Below are positions 36,621 to 47,720 of a DNA stretch of 64,000 bases, piece after piece; within the stretch, counting starts at the first letter, position 1; every line of letters begins with the position of its first letter. Position numbers and translations under genes: made by a program. The notes beneath the pieces are model-generated. The model was not told the DNA's origin, did not search any database, and saw nothing but the letters and a program-made list of their open reading frames with translations. The DNA lies in NCBI GenBank assembly GCA_019775845.1, contig JADQAV010000003.1, positions 1-64,000 on the forward strand. Reading direction: 5' to 3'. The DNA is from Myrmaecium sp. VS I D KN 1 (lineage: Eukaryota; Ascomycota; Dothideomycetes; Valsariales; Valsariaceae).

Positions 36621-38004
36621 ATGGAGCGCTTCGTCAGCACCTTCTTCAGCTCGAAGAAGGAGCTGTTCCTGGTGCGGGAGTATATCTACCCGCACAAGGT
36701 GCACGGCGGCCACACGCTTCCCGCCAATCATGTGGACCGTCGGGCGCTGGGAGTCGACATGGTGAGTCGCACGCGGCGTCGTCGCCCGTTCCAGGTGCGC
36801 AGCAAGAGGTCTGATTATGAGGCGTTCACCAGATGCGGGTGTGGGATAAGAAGGCGGACCTGCCGCTCAAGGTCCGGGCGACTATGGGCCTGGCGGAAGC
36901 CATGTTGGCCGCGGAGAATGACAGTATCCGCGAGCTGACGGCGACGTTCACGGTGGCATATGCATTCCTCCGGTAGGCTTCATGAGGCCAATGGCAAATA
37001 TAGACTCGTCGACTGACTCGCGTGAAAGCTTCATCACCAGCATCTGCGACAGCCAGCAGGACGCGCGGTACAAGATGTCCATGCATCAGATCGCCGAAAC
37101 CCTCGGGCTGCCCAAGGAGCTCGTCGAGATGCGCCACACGCTCACGCACAACGACCCTCCCAGCCTGCCCTACCTCGTCGAGCTCACCCAGCAAGCCCTC
37201 GACTGGCTCTGGGACACCTACTGGAGCCGGCTGGACGTGATCTTCGAGGACTGCCCGCCCTTCGCGCCCCTGACCAGCCCCCGCGAGAAGAAAGCCTTCA
37301 AGCAGGAGGTGCAAAAGCACCTGGACACCTACGTCGCGCAGCAGCGCTCCGCCGAAGCGCCCTCCAGACCTTCATCCGCCGCTCCGTCTCACGCCGCCGT
37401 CATCAGCAGCACCACCTCCGCCCTCCGCATCCTCCGCAACGAAGACTCCCGGCTCAAGCTCTTCGCTTCCGCCCTCGAAAGGGCCATGCTCCCGCCCACG
37501 CCCTGCGCCCACGCTACCGTCGTGCAAATCTGGAAACCGCTCCTCCTAGCCCTCTGTCGCGCACACCCGCACCTGCTCCGGCACTTCCTCAAGCGGGTCG
37601 TCCACCTCCTCGGCGCGCCCGCCGTCGACCCGCGTGACGTCAGCCGCCCGCACGACCAGCTGCGCGGGGCGTGGATCCGCGAGATCGTCGAGGGGCAGGA
37701 GTGGCGGCCGTTCCTGGAGGCGAGGGTGCCGCGGCACCCCGAGTACGCCAATCTGGCTGAGTGGCTGCAGGATCAGCTGGCGGCGGTGGTGGGTAGTGAG
37801 GTCGCGCGGGATCTGTTCGATTTGCTGGATGGGAAGGAGTTTGCGGGGGTGGTGGATGAGGGGGCGGTGGTGATGGCGGGGAGGGATGGGGATGGTGCGG
37901 ATGAGGATGAGGAGATGCTGGATCTTGGGGTGGACCCGGCTGCGCTGAGCTTCGAGGAATTTGTGAAGCGGTGTCCGGTTGGGAGGCCGACGAGAGCGAG
38001 ATAA
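36621..38004 (+). CDS. Las1 pre-rRNA endonuclease (HEPN)
   Basis: Exons 36621-36761, 36833-36972 and 37029-38004 give 418 residues; introns of 71 and 56 nt have GTGAGT and GTAGGC donors. Las1 is the HEPN ribonuclease that, with the kinase Grc3, cuts ITS2 at site C2 during 60S subunit maturation in the nucleolus. The N-terminal part shows the family start (W/F-x-SKKELFLVREYIY), a helical region (VRATMGLAEAMLAAENDS, then FITSICDSQQDA) and the catalytic HEPN motif R-x4-H as RHTLTH at residues 129-134, followed by NDPPSLPYL. The C-terminal half has helices and an acidic patch (DGDGADEDEEMLDLG) as in other fungal Las1 proteins. It faces RRP5, another ribosome-assembly gene, tail to tail across 1.46 kb. 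Confidence 0.95.
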
Positions 38005-39462
38005 CGTTGCGAGGTGGGGGATGTGGCGGATTTTGGATGGTGAAAATGAACGCTTTACGCGGTCTGCACTGTGTTGTGTGCATAGCGACAGAAGAGAATT
38101 TCATAGACAGATAGATCGATATATAGATAGATACCCCCTTACAGCCTGCTTTCATCCAGGCTCTCTACCCGTTCACAGAAGGAAGGAAAACCGTGTTCAA
38201 GAAGAACTGGAAAAGATCGAGGGATCGGTGATGGCGAAAGTAATATAATTCCGCTTCGAAGAACGTTCCATTTACTCACGCGTAAACTAAGAGATGAACA
38301 TGAAATACCACATAGCACATAACAACCTAGTGTATCTAACCTCCGATCTCTAATCACAAACATCCCTCCACCTCACTTCCAGCACACCGGTACAGTGATA
38401 CTAACATCGGTAATCGTTGAGTCCAATCACCGCCCGGCTTTTTCCCAATCCAGTAACTCCAACCACCACAGCGCACCATCAAACAGCTTGTTTCATCAGT
38501 CGAATTCTTTTCCGCCGGCCAGTCGTCATCCAATCACCATCCAAAGTTTTCCTAACCAAGTAATTTCCCTTGCTCACCGTTGAACTACTTCTATAACCCA
38601 ACCCAGTTGCACCCAACTAGAACCCGAATTTAGTCGGCGCGCTCATCATCCAATCACCTTCCGGAGCCCTCCTCATCGAGTAACTTCCCTCAACCATCGT
38701 TGAACTACCACCCAACCCAGTCGCACCCAACTGTACCCGAATCCTTCTTTCCCGCCATCGCATCAACCAGTCACCACATCACATTTTCCCAATCAGGTAA
38801 TCTCAGAGCACATGCATCAAACAACAAGTGTCATCAGCCGATTTCCCTCCACCTACCCAAGCGCTCCGTGCGTCCGTCAGCAGAAGCAACGCAGTGCATA
38901 CATACGCTAAACCACCAGCAGTACCTGGACATCAGCCCACTCTCCAATCATATCACTTTCTTCGCTCAATCGGGTAATTCTCAGTGGTCGATTTCCTATC
39001 GTCAAACCCCTCACGAACCGGTTCATGCAGGCTGTTTGGCGAATCAGCGTTCGTTTCTCCCTTTTTCTTCCCTGCTGCTCCCTTGCTCCCTTGCTCCCTT
39101 GCTCCCTTGCTTCCTTTTCGGCGGCCGCCTTGGACATGCTGCTGTGAGTTCGGGACTCATCACCGGCGAGCGCGACGTCGAGCATGTATGGTATACCCCA
39201 AAGTATGCACAACGGTGGGTGAGACAAGATAGCCGTGTGGTGTCAGGCGAGAGATAGAAGGGCCAATTATGATTATGCAAGGAACCGTCAACTTTTGATT
39301 TTCTCAAACTCTCCGAAAACAACATGCCATATCAGCTCATCCTGGTGAAGCCGACAACGTACAAACAAAGTGCGGCTACTGAATTTTGCCCCAAACCCCC
39401 ACCGTTCAACACCGGATAAAAATGCCTGATACAGAAACACAGTAGTCTACCGTCTTTACCTA
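38005..39462. other. Convergent spacer LAS1 / RRP5
   Basis: 1.46 kb without a gene. It is dominated by a degenerate tandem repeat (38423-38990, listed separately) and an 8-nt CTCCCTTG repeat (four copies near 39077-39110). An open frame at 38700-39257 runs through the repeats and is not credible as a gene. Confidence 0.65.
38423..38990. repeat. Degenerate ~115-bp tandem repeat
   Basis: A unit starting CCAATCAC recurs at 38423, 38530, 38650 and 38767, and more weakly at 38944 (spacings 107, 120, 117, 177). Within each unit the order is CCAATCACC..., a TCC(T/C)AAxC block, (G/A)GTAA(C/T)TTCCC, GTTGAACTAC, CCCAACCCAG(T)xGCACCCAAC and a CCCGAATxx block. The second and third copies are closest. 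It reads as an old, decaying minisatellite with long units. Confidence 0.8.
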
Positions 39463-42400
39463 CTACTCCTCCCCACCCTTCTCCTCCTTCTCCTCCATCT
39501 CCTGCTGCAACAACCGCACCCGCTCCGCCGCCTTCGAATCTCCAGCCGCCTCCTCAAACTGCAACCAGCGCTTGAAGACGACGCGCAACCGGCGCTTCTT
39601 CCCCGTCGCCTTGGTCATGCGTTCGAAGAGCTGGCGGACGTGCGCGCGCTCCCCGTGCGAGCGCTCCAGGTCCACGTACATGTCCCACAGGTCGCCCTTG
39701 CCCGGGTAAGCACTGACCAGGCCCTCGAAGAGCGTGCGGCCCCGCTCCGCGTCGCCGTGCGGCGACTTGAACTCCAGCGCCGCGAACTTGGCCGTCAAAT
39801 GGCGGTGCTCGGATTTGGGCACGGATTGGGTGGCGCGCTGGAGGAGCGCGCGGGCGCGGTCGGGCTGGTTAAGGGTGCTCATGAGGAAGGCGGCGTAGGA
39901 GTGCCAGAACTCGGGGTCTGGGTTGATGGACTTGTTCTTGGTCATGGATTGGTAGAGAGATTCGGCTTTCTGTGAGGAAGGGGTTAGCAGGTCACTCTGG
40001 TGACTTGAAGAAAGGGTAACTTACATCGAGCTTGTTTGAGTCGATATAGACCTTGAGCAGCCTCTCATGTACTTGCCGAGTATCGTTGCGCTGGCAAGCG
40101 TCCTTGAAGACTTCTTCGACAGACTCATTGCTGCCCCAGCCGTTCTCCAGATGCAGCAGTGCGGTCCAGATGTTGAGTTTCTCCTGCTCCTCGGTGGGCA
40201 TGATGCTCGCCAGGGCACGTTTTGCGATCTGACGCGCCTTCTCGATCTCACCGAGGTCGCGCTGGAAGACCATGTACTGGATCCAGAGGGCAGACTTGTT
40301 GGGCTCACCGAGCAAGAGACGCTCGAAATCAGCGACTGAGCTGGGGCCCTCACGGTCCAAGTCGCCGGTCTTGTCGACCTGGATGGTAGGCTTGCGCTTC
40401 TTCTTTTTCTTCGAGCCGTCGGCATCGGCATCGTCGTCGGAGGCGGCCTTGCCACTGTCAAAGTCGAGTGCAGCGCCCGAGAAGTCAAAGCCAGACGTCT
40501 TCAAACCGGAAACCCGCTTTGTGGAGATGGGATCGTCGACATCCATCTCATCATCATCCTCATCCTCTGCTTCGGACTCGGCCTCGGACTCCTCGTCAAC
40601 AACGCTGCGTTCGTCTTCAACATCGACACCACCCTCTTCCATTTCCTCGTCACTGTCGGATCCGACAACCACGCCGCCATCAACCATATCCTCATCCTCG
40701 CTTTCCTCCTCACCCTCGCGGAAGTAAGAATACTTCAGCCCAAAGTTGACCCTTCTCTTCGCCTTGTCAACCTTCAGCACCTTCGCCTTGACCTCATCGC
40801 CCTCCTTGTACAGCGACTTGACATCCTGCACGGCGTTGCCATCCGCCATCTCGCTCTTGTGGCACAATCCGCTCACGTTAGCCGAGTTGTCCACCACGAT
40901 GAACACGCCAAAGTCCTCCACCTTGCGAATCTTGCCGGTGACGATCATGCCAGGCGTCAGATCGCTGAAGGTCAACGGCTTAACGTAGTCTTTGTCGAGC
41001 ATCGATTCCTTCAACGTCATCTGCAGCTGTCTCATGTCCGGGTTGACCGAGATGATCTTGCCCTTGACCATCTTGTCGACCTCGAACGCAGATTGCCAGT
41101 CCTTGATGTAGGAGTCGGACAGATCGCGGACGCGGACAAATGCGTTCACGTTAGGGCTGAGCGAGACCAAGATACCCTTCTCCACCACCTTTTTGACGAA
41201 GCCACGCACGACATCGTTGACCTTGAGCTGATCGATGCTGGAGATCTGGCGGTCCTTAATGGGGGCCGTGGAACTCAACGTGTTGGATTCCCTCATGGAA
41301 AGGAAGATCTTCTTGTTCGGTCGGTCGACGTCAACGACGCAGACGCGAACCACGTCGTTCTTCTTATAGGAATGAAGTTTCTGCTCGATCGTATCGTAGT
41401 CGTCCGAGATTTCGGTGTGAGTGATAGGACCAGCGAGGGTGTCGTTGAGCTGAGCGATGATGGTGCGTTCCGTGACCTTGGTGATACGAGCAGGTAGAAC
41501 CATGCCCTTCTCAATGGTCTCCCAGGTCAGAGGCTTGGAGGAGGCACCAGAGGCTGCGGTGAGATCCAGGCGGTTGTTGCCGGCATCGACGTGCTTGACG
41601 CGCACTTGCAAGGCTGATCCGATTGGGTAGTTCTCTTCAATATTGGTGAGCTTGGAGACGTCGTCCGACAGATCCATTAGCTCGATTCTACCGTGCACAT
41701 TGGTTGTGATGCTGACCCAGACGCAGTTGTCCTGGATGTTATTCACGAAACCAACATGCGAAGAGCCCGTGATAAGCTTGTCAAGCGTGAGCATATCAGA
41801 TTCGTCCGATACCTTGTCGGTCTTCATGGTAAGTTCAAAGACCGGAGTACCCTTGGTGCGGCCGGTAATTGGCAAGAACTTATGATTTCTCGAATCAAAG
41901 ATCCCAAGGACCTTAACCGGGATTTCCTGCTTCATCTTGAACTCCTTCAAAGGATGCTTCTTGTCCTTGATGTCACTCCAGCTCTTGAAGACTTCGGACA
42001 CATCAACGCGGCCAAAGACGTTGTCAGCAAGAGCGACATTGAGCTGGGAGTTCTTGACAGATCGAATGCGGGCCATCGTAGAGTATCCGAACTTGAAGTC
42101 CGCTACAGACCGAGTCTTTCCATCAACAGGGTTAACCAAGTCTGCGTCTTGATGCGGCTTGTCCTCTGGCTTCCCAGCGGGTTCCTGAGGTTCCCTCATC
42201 GAGAGCCAGAACCGCTGCCGACTGCCATCCACATGTGTAACTCTGGCCTCAACTGACTGATCCTTGCGAAGGCCGTAGTCGATGCGCTTCTGAAGGTCAT
42301 CGGGCAATTGAGACTTGAAAAGCAAGCCGACAACACCACCACCAAACTCGACGAAGACGCGATCACCGTCGATCCCACGCACAAAGCCTTGAACAGTCTT

Positions 42401-44958
42401 TCCCTCCTTGACATCGTCGAAGGACTTGACCAAGGTGCGTGCCCGAGCAGCTTGAAGAATGCTCGGCTTGTTGGAAAGAACCACAACGGGTCTCTTGGTC
42501 AACTTCTCCAGGATGACAAGGTCTTCCAAGGTTTGGCCAACCCTGATCTTCTTCATGGTAGATGCATCCTTCTTCTCCGATCCATCTGTGAGCTGGCCAA
42601 TCCTGAGGATACCCTTGATTCCGCCCTCAAGCTCAACGGTGATGACTTCTTCAGTCTTCTCGGTGACACTTGCCTTGACGACATCGCCAATTTGAAGAGC
42701 CTTGAAGGCGGTTTGCTGAGCTAAACCAAAGGCAGAGGGGTCTTTGCAGGACACCGTCATCTTTCCTTCCTCCGGCTGAACGGATATGGCATGCACGTTG
42801 ACAACCTGGCCGATGCGGAAGTGCTGAGCTGGGTCCTTGATGTATGCTTCGCTCATTTCAGACACGGGCAGCCATGCCTTGACGTCACCGTAGAACTGAA
42901 CAACGGCTCCGGAGGGCAAGATGTTGATCAGCGTGCCTACCGACCGAGAACCAGTAGTGATCTTGTAGTAATCTGACCAGATCTCGGCGTCGGAGTTGAC
43001 CAGTGATTTCTTCAATGTGAGACGCACTTGTCTCCTCTCAGGATCAGTAGACAAAACACGCGCAGTAACTGCCATCCCCGGCTTGAACTTGCGGTCCGGG
43101 TGCTGGAGGTGAACATCTGCCAAGTGCATTTCCGGAACCAATCCGGAGATGCCCTCTGCGAGGTTCACGATAAGTCCATCAGCCCCCTTCTTGAGGATGA
43201 TGAGCTTGTCGACTTTGCCCTTGACAACCTCGCCCACTTTGATGTCCTCGATGCGGAGGAAAGGCTGTTCGAGGACCTTGGGCTCAAGAGAGACCAAGTA
43301 GTATCCATCCATGGCATTGTAACCAAGCACACGAGCAGCGTGGGTCGATCCAAGCTTGTACAGACCAGTAGAAGGCGACAGCGTCTCGATCTTCTCGTCC
43401 GAGAGGCGGGAGATGTGAGCGAAAGCCGGGACACCGTCAACCTTAACGTCGAGGAAAAGGCCGGTCTTGGGGTTCACCTTCACAACCTTGGCATCTTCAA
43501 TAATGGTGGAGATCGGCAATCTCTCGAGCGGATCGGTCTTGCGCTTCCTGACGATGGCGGCGCGAGTGGTCAAACTCATGACATGAGGGAGCAGAGACAC
43601 TCCGACCTTGCGCGGATCGGAGCCGGGGAAAGTGCATATAACTCTGGCCTTCACCTTGGATCCCACCTTGTACTGGCTTTCCAAATCTTTCTCACTCTCT
43701 GCAGACCCAGAATGAACCAAGTCTGAGGTGGCGTCGAGCATGCCCATGATCTTGCCCGCCAAGTCGTTGGAGGAGACCTGGGTCACCAGCATCTCGACCG
43801 CTGTACCGGGCAGGAAGACGTCGATTGTCGGCGCGTCGGTAAGGAAATTGGTCTTTTTGACATCGCCAATCTTGGCCGGATTCGCGGACAGTTTGATAAT
43901 ACGACCGTCTGAGCTGAGTCCCGTGACCAAGCAGAGGAAAACAGCGCCCTCTTGGATGTCAGAATGCTTCATGTCCTTCGGAAGTTCATTTGAGGACATG
44001 AAGCCTTTCACGGCGCCGTCTTCGAGACCAAGGTCCATGACCAAACCATGCTCCTCGTTGCTCACGACTGCGGCCTGGACAAAACTGTTCACCACGACCG
44101 ACGTCTTCACAAGCCCACTGTTGGTCAAGCGAGGGTTGACTGACAGTTCGATCCTTCGCTTGTTCTTCGTCTGGCTCTTGTTTTCGCTCTCCTCCTCGGT
44201 AGATTTCACGTATGCCCTCAGATACTGTCCGACACGGAACAAGTCCTCCAGTTCGATATCCTCCTCGTCAGCCGAACCTTCGTCGTCCGATTCTCCGTCG
44301 CTTTCGTCGGCCAGAAGCTTCTCGATCCGGTTATTCAATTGTTCGGAAACATCTGTGAGTGGAACAAAACCAAGCAGATTGTTCGGCAAAGCCAAAACGA
44401 GATCGCGCGAGGTGATCTGCGTGATCTGACCGAGGACCATGGAGCCGGGGATAAGTCTCTGCGGCGAGTTAGTACAACATCGGCTTTCACACAGAGCGCA
44501 CTACTTGCCTTATAGCTTAACCCTTCAATTCTGAGCTTTGGTGCGCCAGTGTCTGGCTCATCCTTTCCTTTGCCCTTCGACTTCCTCTTCTTCTTGTTCT
44601 TCTGCTCGCCCGCTTCCGCGCCAGCCTCAGCATCCTCGTCATCGCTGTCGCCGCCTTTGGCTCTCTTCTGCCCAGACTGCTCGAACAGTACGTCGCGCGT
44701 CGCCTCGATCTGAATTTGCTTGTGTTCGAGAGGAGTGAGCGCACTCGCACCGCCACGAGGGAAGGCTTTTTCCTCCTGTTTCAAGACAGAAACCTGCGGT
44801 GCCTTTTGGGTCTTCGCGAGCTCCTTCGCCTTCGCGGGGTCCGCTGCGGAAGTTGCGTTCGACTTGCGCTGGCGCTTCGCGGCGCGGTCGTCCCCGGTGT
44901 GCTTGGCTTTCGAAGCACCGGCACCGTCGTTATCGGCCGATCTCTTCACCGGAGCCAT
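39463..44958 (-). CDS. Rrp5 ribosome biogenesis factor (S1 and HAT repeats)
   Basis: Exons 44958-44509, 44458-40025 and 39969-39463 encode 1,796 residues (yeast Rrp5 is 1,729). Rrp5 binds pre-rRNA near ITS1 and is needed for both 18S (A0-A2) and 5.8S (A3) processing. The N-terminus is basic/acidic and nuclear-like. Residues 151 to about 1,390 hold serial S1 RNA-binding repeats; a clear late one reads GMIVTGKIRKVEDFGVFIVV near 1,315. A long Glu/Asp tract (about 1,400-1,455) precedes the HAT/TPR-like helical repeats (from about 1,510: DFERLLLGEPNKSALWIQYM, and so on to the end). Intron 1 (50 nt) uses a GC donor (AAG|GCAAGT) and a CGCAG acceptor; intron 2 (55 nt) is GTAAGT...CACAG. It diverges from the CDT2-like gene. 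Confidence 0.96.
44459..44508 (-). other. GC-AG intron of RRP5
   Basis: The exon/intron joint reads AAG then GCAAGT, the consensus for the minor GC-AG class of major-spliceosome introns. A TACTAAC-type branch site lies near the acceptor CCGCAG. Splicing here joins residue K150 to R151 in frame and restores the conserved start of the first S1 repeat (LIPGSMVLGQIT). I see no GT donor that would do the same. Confidence 0.85.
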
Positions 44959-45438
44959 TGTGCAGAAGGGGAGAAAATGGTGTGATATGGTCGTGAGCTC
45001 GCCCTTCGCAAAGCTTGAGATGCTCCTCCAAACCCTTTGGAACTTTTTTCTGTCGGCGGTCGGAGCGTTTTTCTTGCCAAGCCCGTCCGGCCACCCAGCC
45101 GACCCTGGCGCTGCCTGAGCAGGCACCAAGTGTTTCGGCCTGAGGCTCCAAGATCCGGGTCGCCGCCTCACGACGTCAGAAACGAAAGGCGCTGCATGGT
45201 TGAGGCGTCCGCTCTTTCAGGCACCCGGACAACCACGGCGCCCGCCCTATACGTCCGAGCTGGGATAATTACCTACAACGTTCGACCTGTTCAGTCGGTT
45301 GTTGAAGCCGTTTCGTGCTCCCATAGCAACTCCGGACGAAGAAGGTTGGTGGTGTCCGCGGCCTTTCCGCGGTAAGTACTAAGCTCCACGCCCGGCCCGC
45401 CCGCTTTGGCCAATTCCTCGCGTCGCCGACACCACTTT

Positions 45439-45451
45439 ACGCGGAAACGCG
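45439..45451. promoter_or_regulatory. Paired ACGCG (MCB-like) boxes
   Basis: Two ACGCG cores eight bases apart start 135 and 127 nt before the CDT2-like ATG. ACGCG is the core of the MluI cell-cycle box bound by MBF-type factors. In fission yeast cdt2 is an MBF target, so a pair here fits, but the core is short and the region is GC-rich. Confidence 0.4.
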
Positions 45452-45541
45452 ATCCTGCTGCCAACCTCTCCTCTTTTCGCTCTACCATATCCCCCGAGGC
45501 AGTCCCCTTCCCTACTGTACTGACGGACTGTCCTCCTCTGC

Positions 45542-45571
45542 ATGCCTCACCATCCATCAATCGTTGCTTAG
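45542..45571 (+). promoter_or_regulatory. Upstream ORF of the CDT2-like gene
   Basis: ATG at 45542 opens a nine-codon frame (MPHHPSIVA) ending with TAG at 45569-45571, two bases before the main ATG at 45574. If the leader includes it, ribosomes would finish the small ORF almost on top of the main start. The main ATG has a strong context (GCCATGG). Confidence 0.55.
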
Positions 45572-45573
45572 CC

Positions 45574-47720
45574 ATGGACGACCAGGAACAGATTTTTCCC
45601 AGCTCTTCGCCGGCCTCCCATCTGACGTACGGGCCTCCATCATCGCCTCTCGGCCCTCCTACGTCCACCACGTCTCGCAAGATTAGAAAGCCTCCTCCGA
45701 TCACCCCGAAGAGGTTCACTCGGTTCTTCACGCCTCGCTCATCTGTCTCGACGCGATCCTCCGTAGGCAGGTCCGGTCGACAATTGCGAGACATCACGCG
45801 AGATGCTCTCAACCGCCGGGCTGGTTCAAGCTCCAACAGCACTCCTAGGAAGACAGTCCTTTTTGCCGACGCTCCTGACGAGTGCATCCCAGATGCGGTA
45901 ACTCCTCAGGTCGGATCTGGAAGAAAGCGAAAGGGGGCATACCTGTCGCCAGAGAGCTCCCCTATACAGCCTTCGCCATCGAAGAGAAGACGCGCAGTCA
46001 CTCCTACCATTGACATCCTTGAGGACGAGGAAGCAGCCTCCGACGCCGAGACGGTCATTGCCGAAGAGGAAGCAGTTCCCGAGCCCATCGTGAGGCCGAA
46101 GGCAGCTGGCTTCAATAGGCGGATCCTACAACGGTCTTTCGGGGGTGCACCTTGCATAGGTCGAGGAAGGGCTCGCGATCACTGCGTTACCTGGAGAGCC
46201 CAGGTAGCAGACTTCTATAGCGAACCTGACGACGCTCATCACCTTCCAAACAACACGCTCCCTTTTTGCACGACTCCATGCAACAGTAAGTCATTTATCA
46301 GGCTTCCAATAGACGGCATCTAACATGCAGATCAGCAAACTCCCTGATAGCCATTGGTGATGAGGAAGGCTGGGTTCGCCTTCTTGACACGGCCAAAGAT
46401 GCAGCGCCAGGCTTCACCGCTGAGCATCTCAGCTTTCGTGCCCATGCCAATGCCGTGATGGACCTCGCGTTTTCCTCCGATGACCTGCTTCTAGCCACCG
46501 CTTCCGGTGACCAAACTGCGCAAATCATGGATGTCCGGTCGCAACAACCTATCTACGTATTGGCCAAACATTCGTCCTCTGTCAAGCAGGTGCGCTTCCA
46601 ACCTGGCAACGATCATGTGCTCGCAACCTCGAGTCGCGACGGCACCGTGCAGTTATGGGATCTCAGGTGCAGCGGAGGTGCTGTGGCTGCGCTTCGTACG
46701 AGTCCAGCGGATACGATTCGCTATGCGAGCACTTTCAATACCCTAGCTTCCGCACATGCCTACTGCTCACGCTCCGGTGTTGTAACTCAGGCTGTCGATG
46801 CAGTGAAATCGTCAGAGGGGAATAGCAAAGCAGAGATTCCACCTCGCCGAGGAGATGCATCTGTCACCGCCCTAGCGTTTCTCTCTGCCGGTAGAGACAA
46901 CTTGCTCTTGACCGCGTCCGATGCGTCGTCGTGCGTCAAGCTATGGGATATCAGAGGCCGATATTCGCGCCGTGGTCCTGCATTGCCAATCTCCACCACC
47001 AGACAACCTGAGTCGCACAACAAGCACCGGCAATTTGGCATCAATTCCCTCACTCTCTCCGGTGACGGAGGACGTTTTTACGCCTTGAGCCGTGACAACA
47101 CCGTATATGCGTACTCGACCAACCATCTCGTGCTCGGCCACTGCGCCGAACTCAGCAACAACCCGTCACGACACCGGTACACATCCTCCGGCAAAGAAGG
47201 CCTCGGCCCTCTCTACGGCTTCCGTCACCCAAAATTCCACGCCACAAGCTTCTACGTCAAGTCCTCCCTCCGCCCCGCCTCAGGCACCCAGCCCGAACTG
47301 CTCGCCGTCGGCAGTAGCAACGGCTGCCCGATCGTGTTCCCCACCGACGAAGCCTTCCTCAAGCGGGGCGCCGCGTACGCGCCTCCGGAGCACGTCGAGA
47401 ACGGCTTCACCGGCCGTCCCGGGCTGCGGCGGTCGACGTCCTCTTCCTCCAGCCGCTTCGCGGGCCGCATGACGGATACCATCCCCATCTATGAGATGGG
47501 CGCCGCGCTCGTGCGGGGTCATCAGCAGCAGCGGGAGGTCACGAGCGTGACGTGGACTCACGGGGGCGACTTGGTTAGCGTGAGCGATGATTACACCGCA
47601 AGGTGCTGGCGGGAGGACGCTGGGGTCGCGAGGGATCTACGCCTTGGTGGTGAGGCGGAGGGTAGGAGGTGGGGGTGTGGATGGGCGGAGGTGGCGGGGG
47701 ATTGGGATGAGTTGGAGTAA
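45574..47720 (+). CDS. CDT2-like WD40 protein (CRL4 substrate receptor)
   Basis: Exons 45574-46285 and 46336-47720 give 698 residues. The 50-nt intron has GTAAGT and a CTAAC branch; of two nearby AGs only the second (46335) avoids a stop. Residues 240-690 form WD40 repeats. Two WDxR (DWD) motifs, WDLR at 344-347 and WDIR at 440-443, are those used to dock on DDB1 in Cullin-4 ligases. Cdt2/DTL marks Cdt1 and other PCNA-bound substrates for destruction in S phase. The 240-residue N-terminus is disordered with SP/TP sites; residues 43-55 (ITPKRFTRFFTPR) resemble a degenerate PIP box (F-x-x-F-F). Assignment to Cdt2 rests on repeat architecture and these motifs; another DWD-type WD40 protein remains possible. 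Confidence 0.82.

Larger units (their letters stand above)
44959..45573. promoter_or_regulatory. Divergent promoter RRP5 / CDT2-like
   Basis: 615 bp between the two start codons must hold both promoters. Toward the CDT2-like gene there are two ACGCG cores at 45439-45443 and 45447-45451 and an upstream ORF at 45542-45571. No TATA box is obvious. No ribosome-biogenesis motif of the PAC or RRPE type was found on the RRP5 side. Confidence 0.6.

Noticed and set aside
38423-38990. CRISPR-like spacing of the repeat
   Set aside because: Units are long and diverged throughout, with no constant-repeat/unique-spacer alternation, in a eukaryotic genome.
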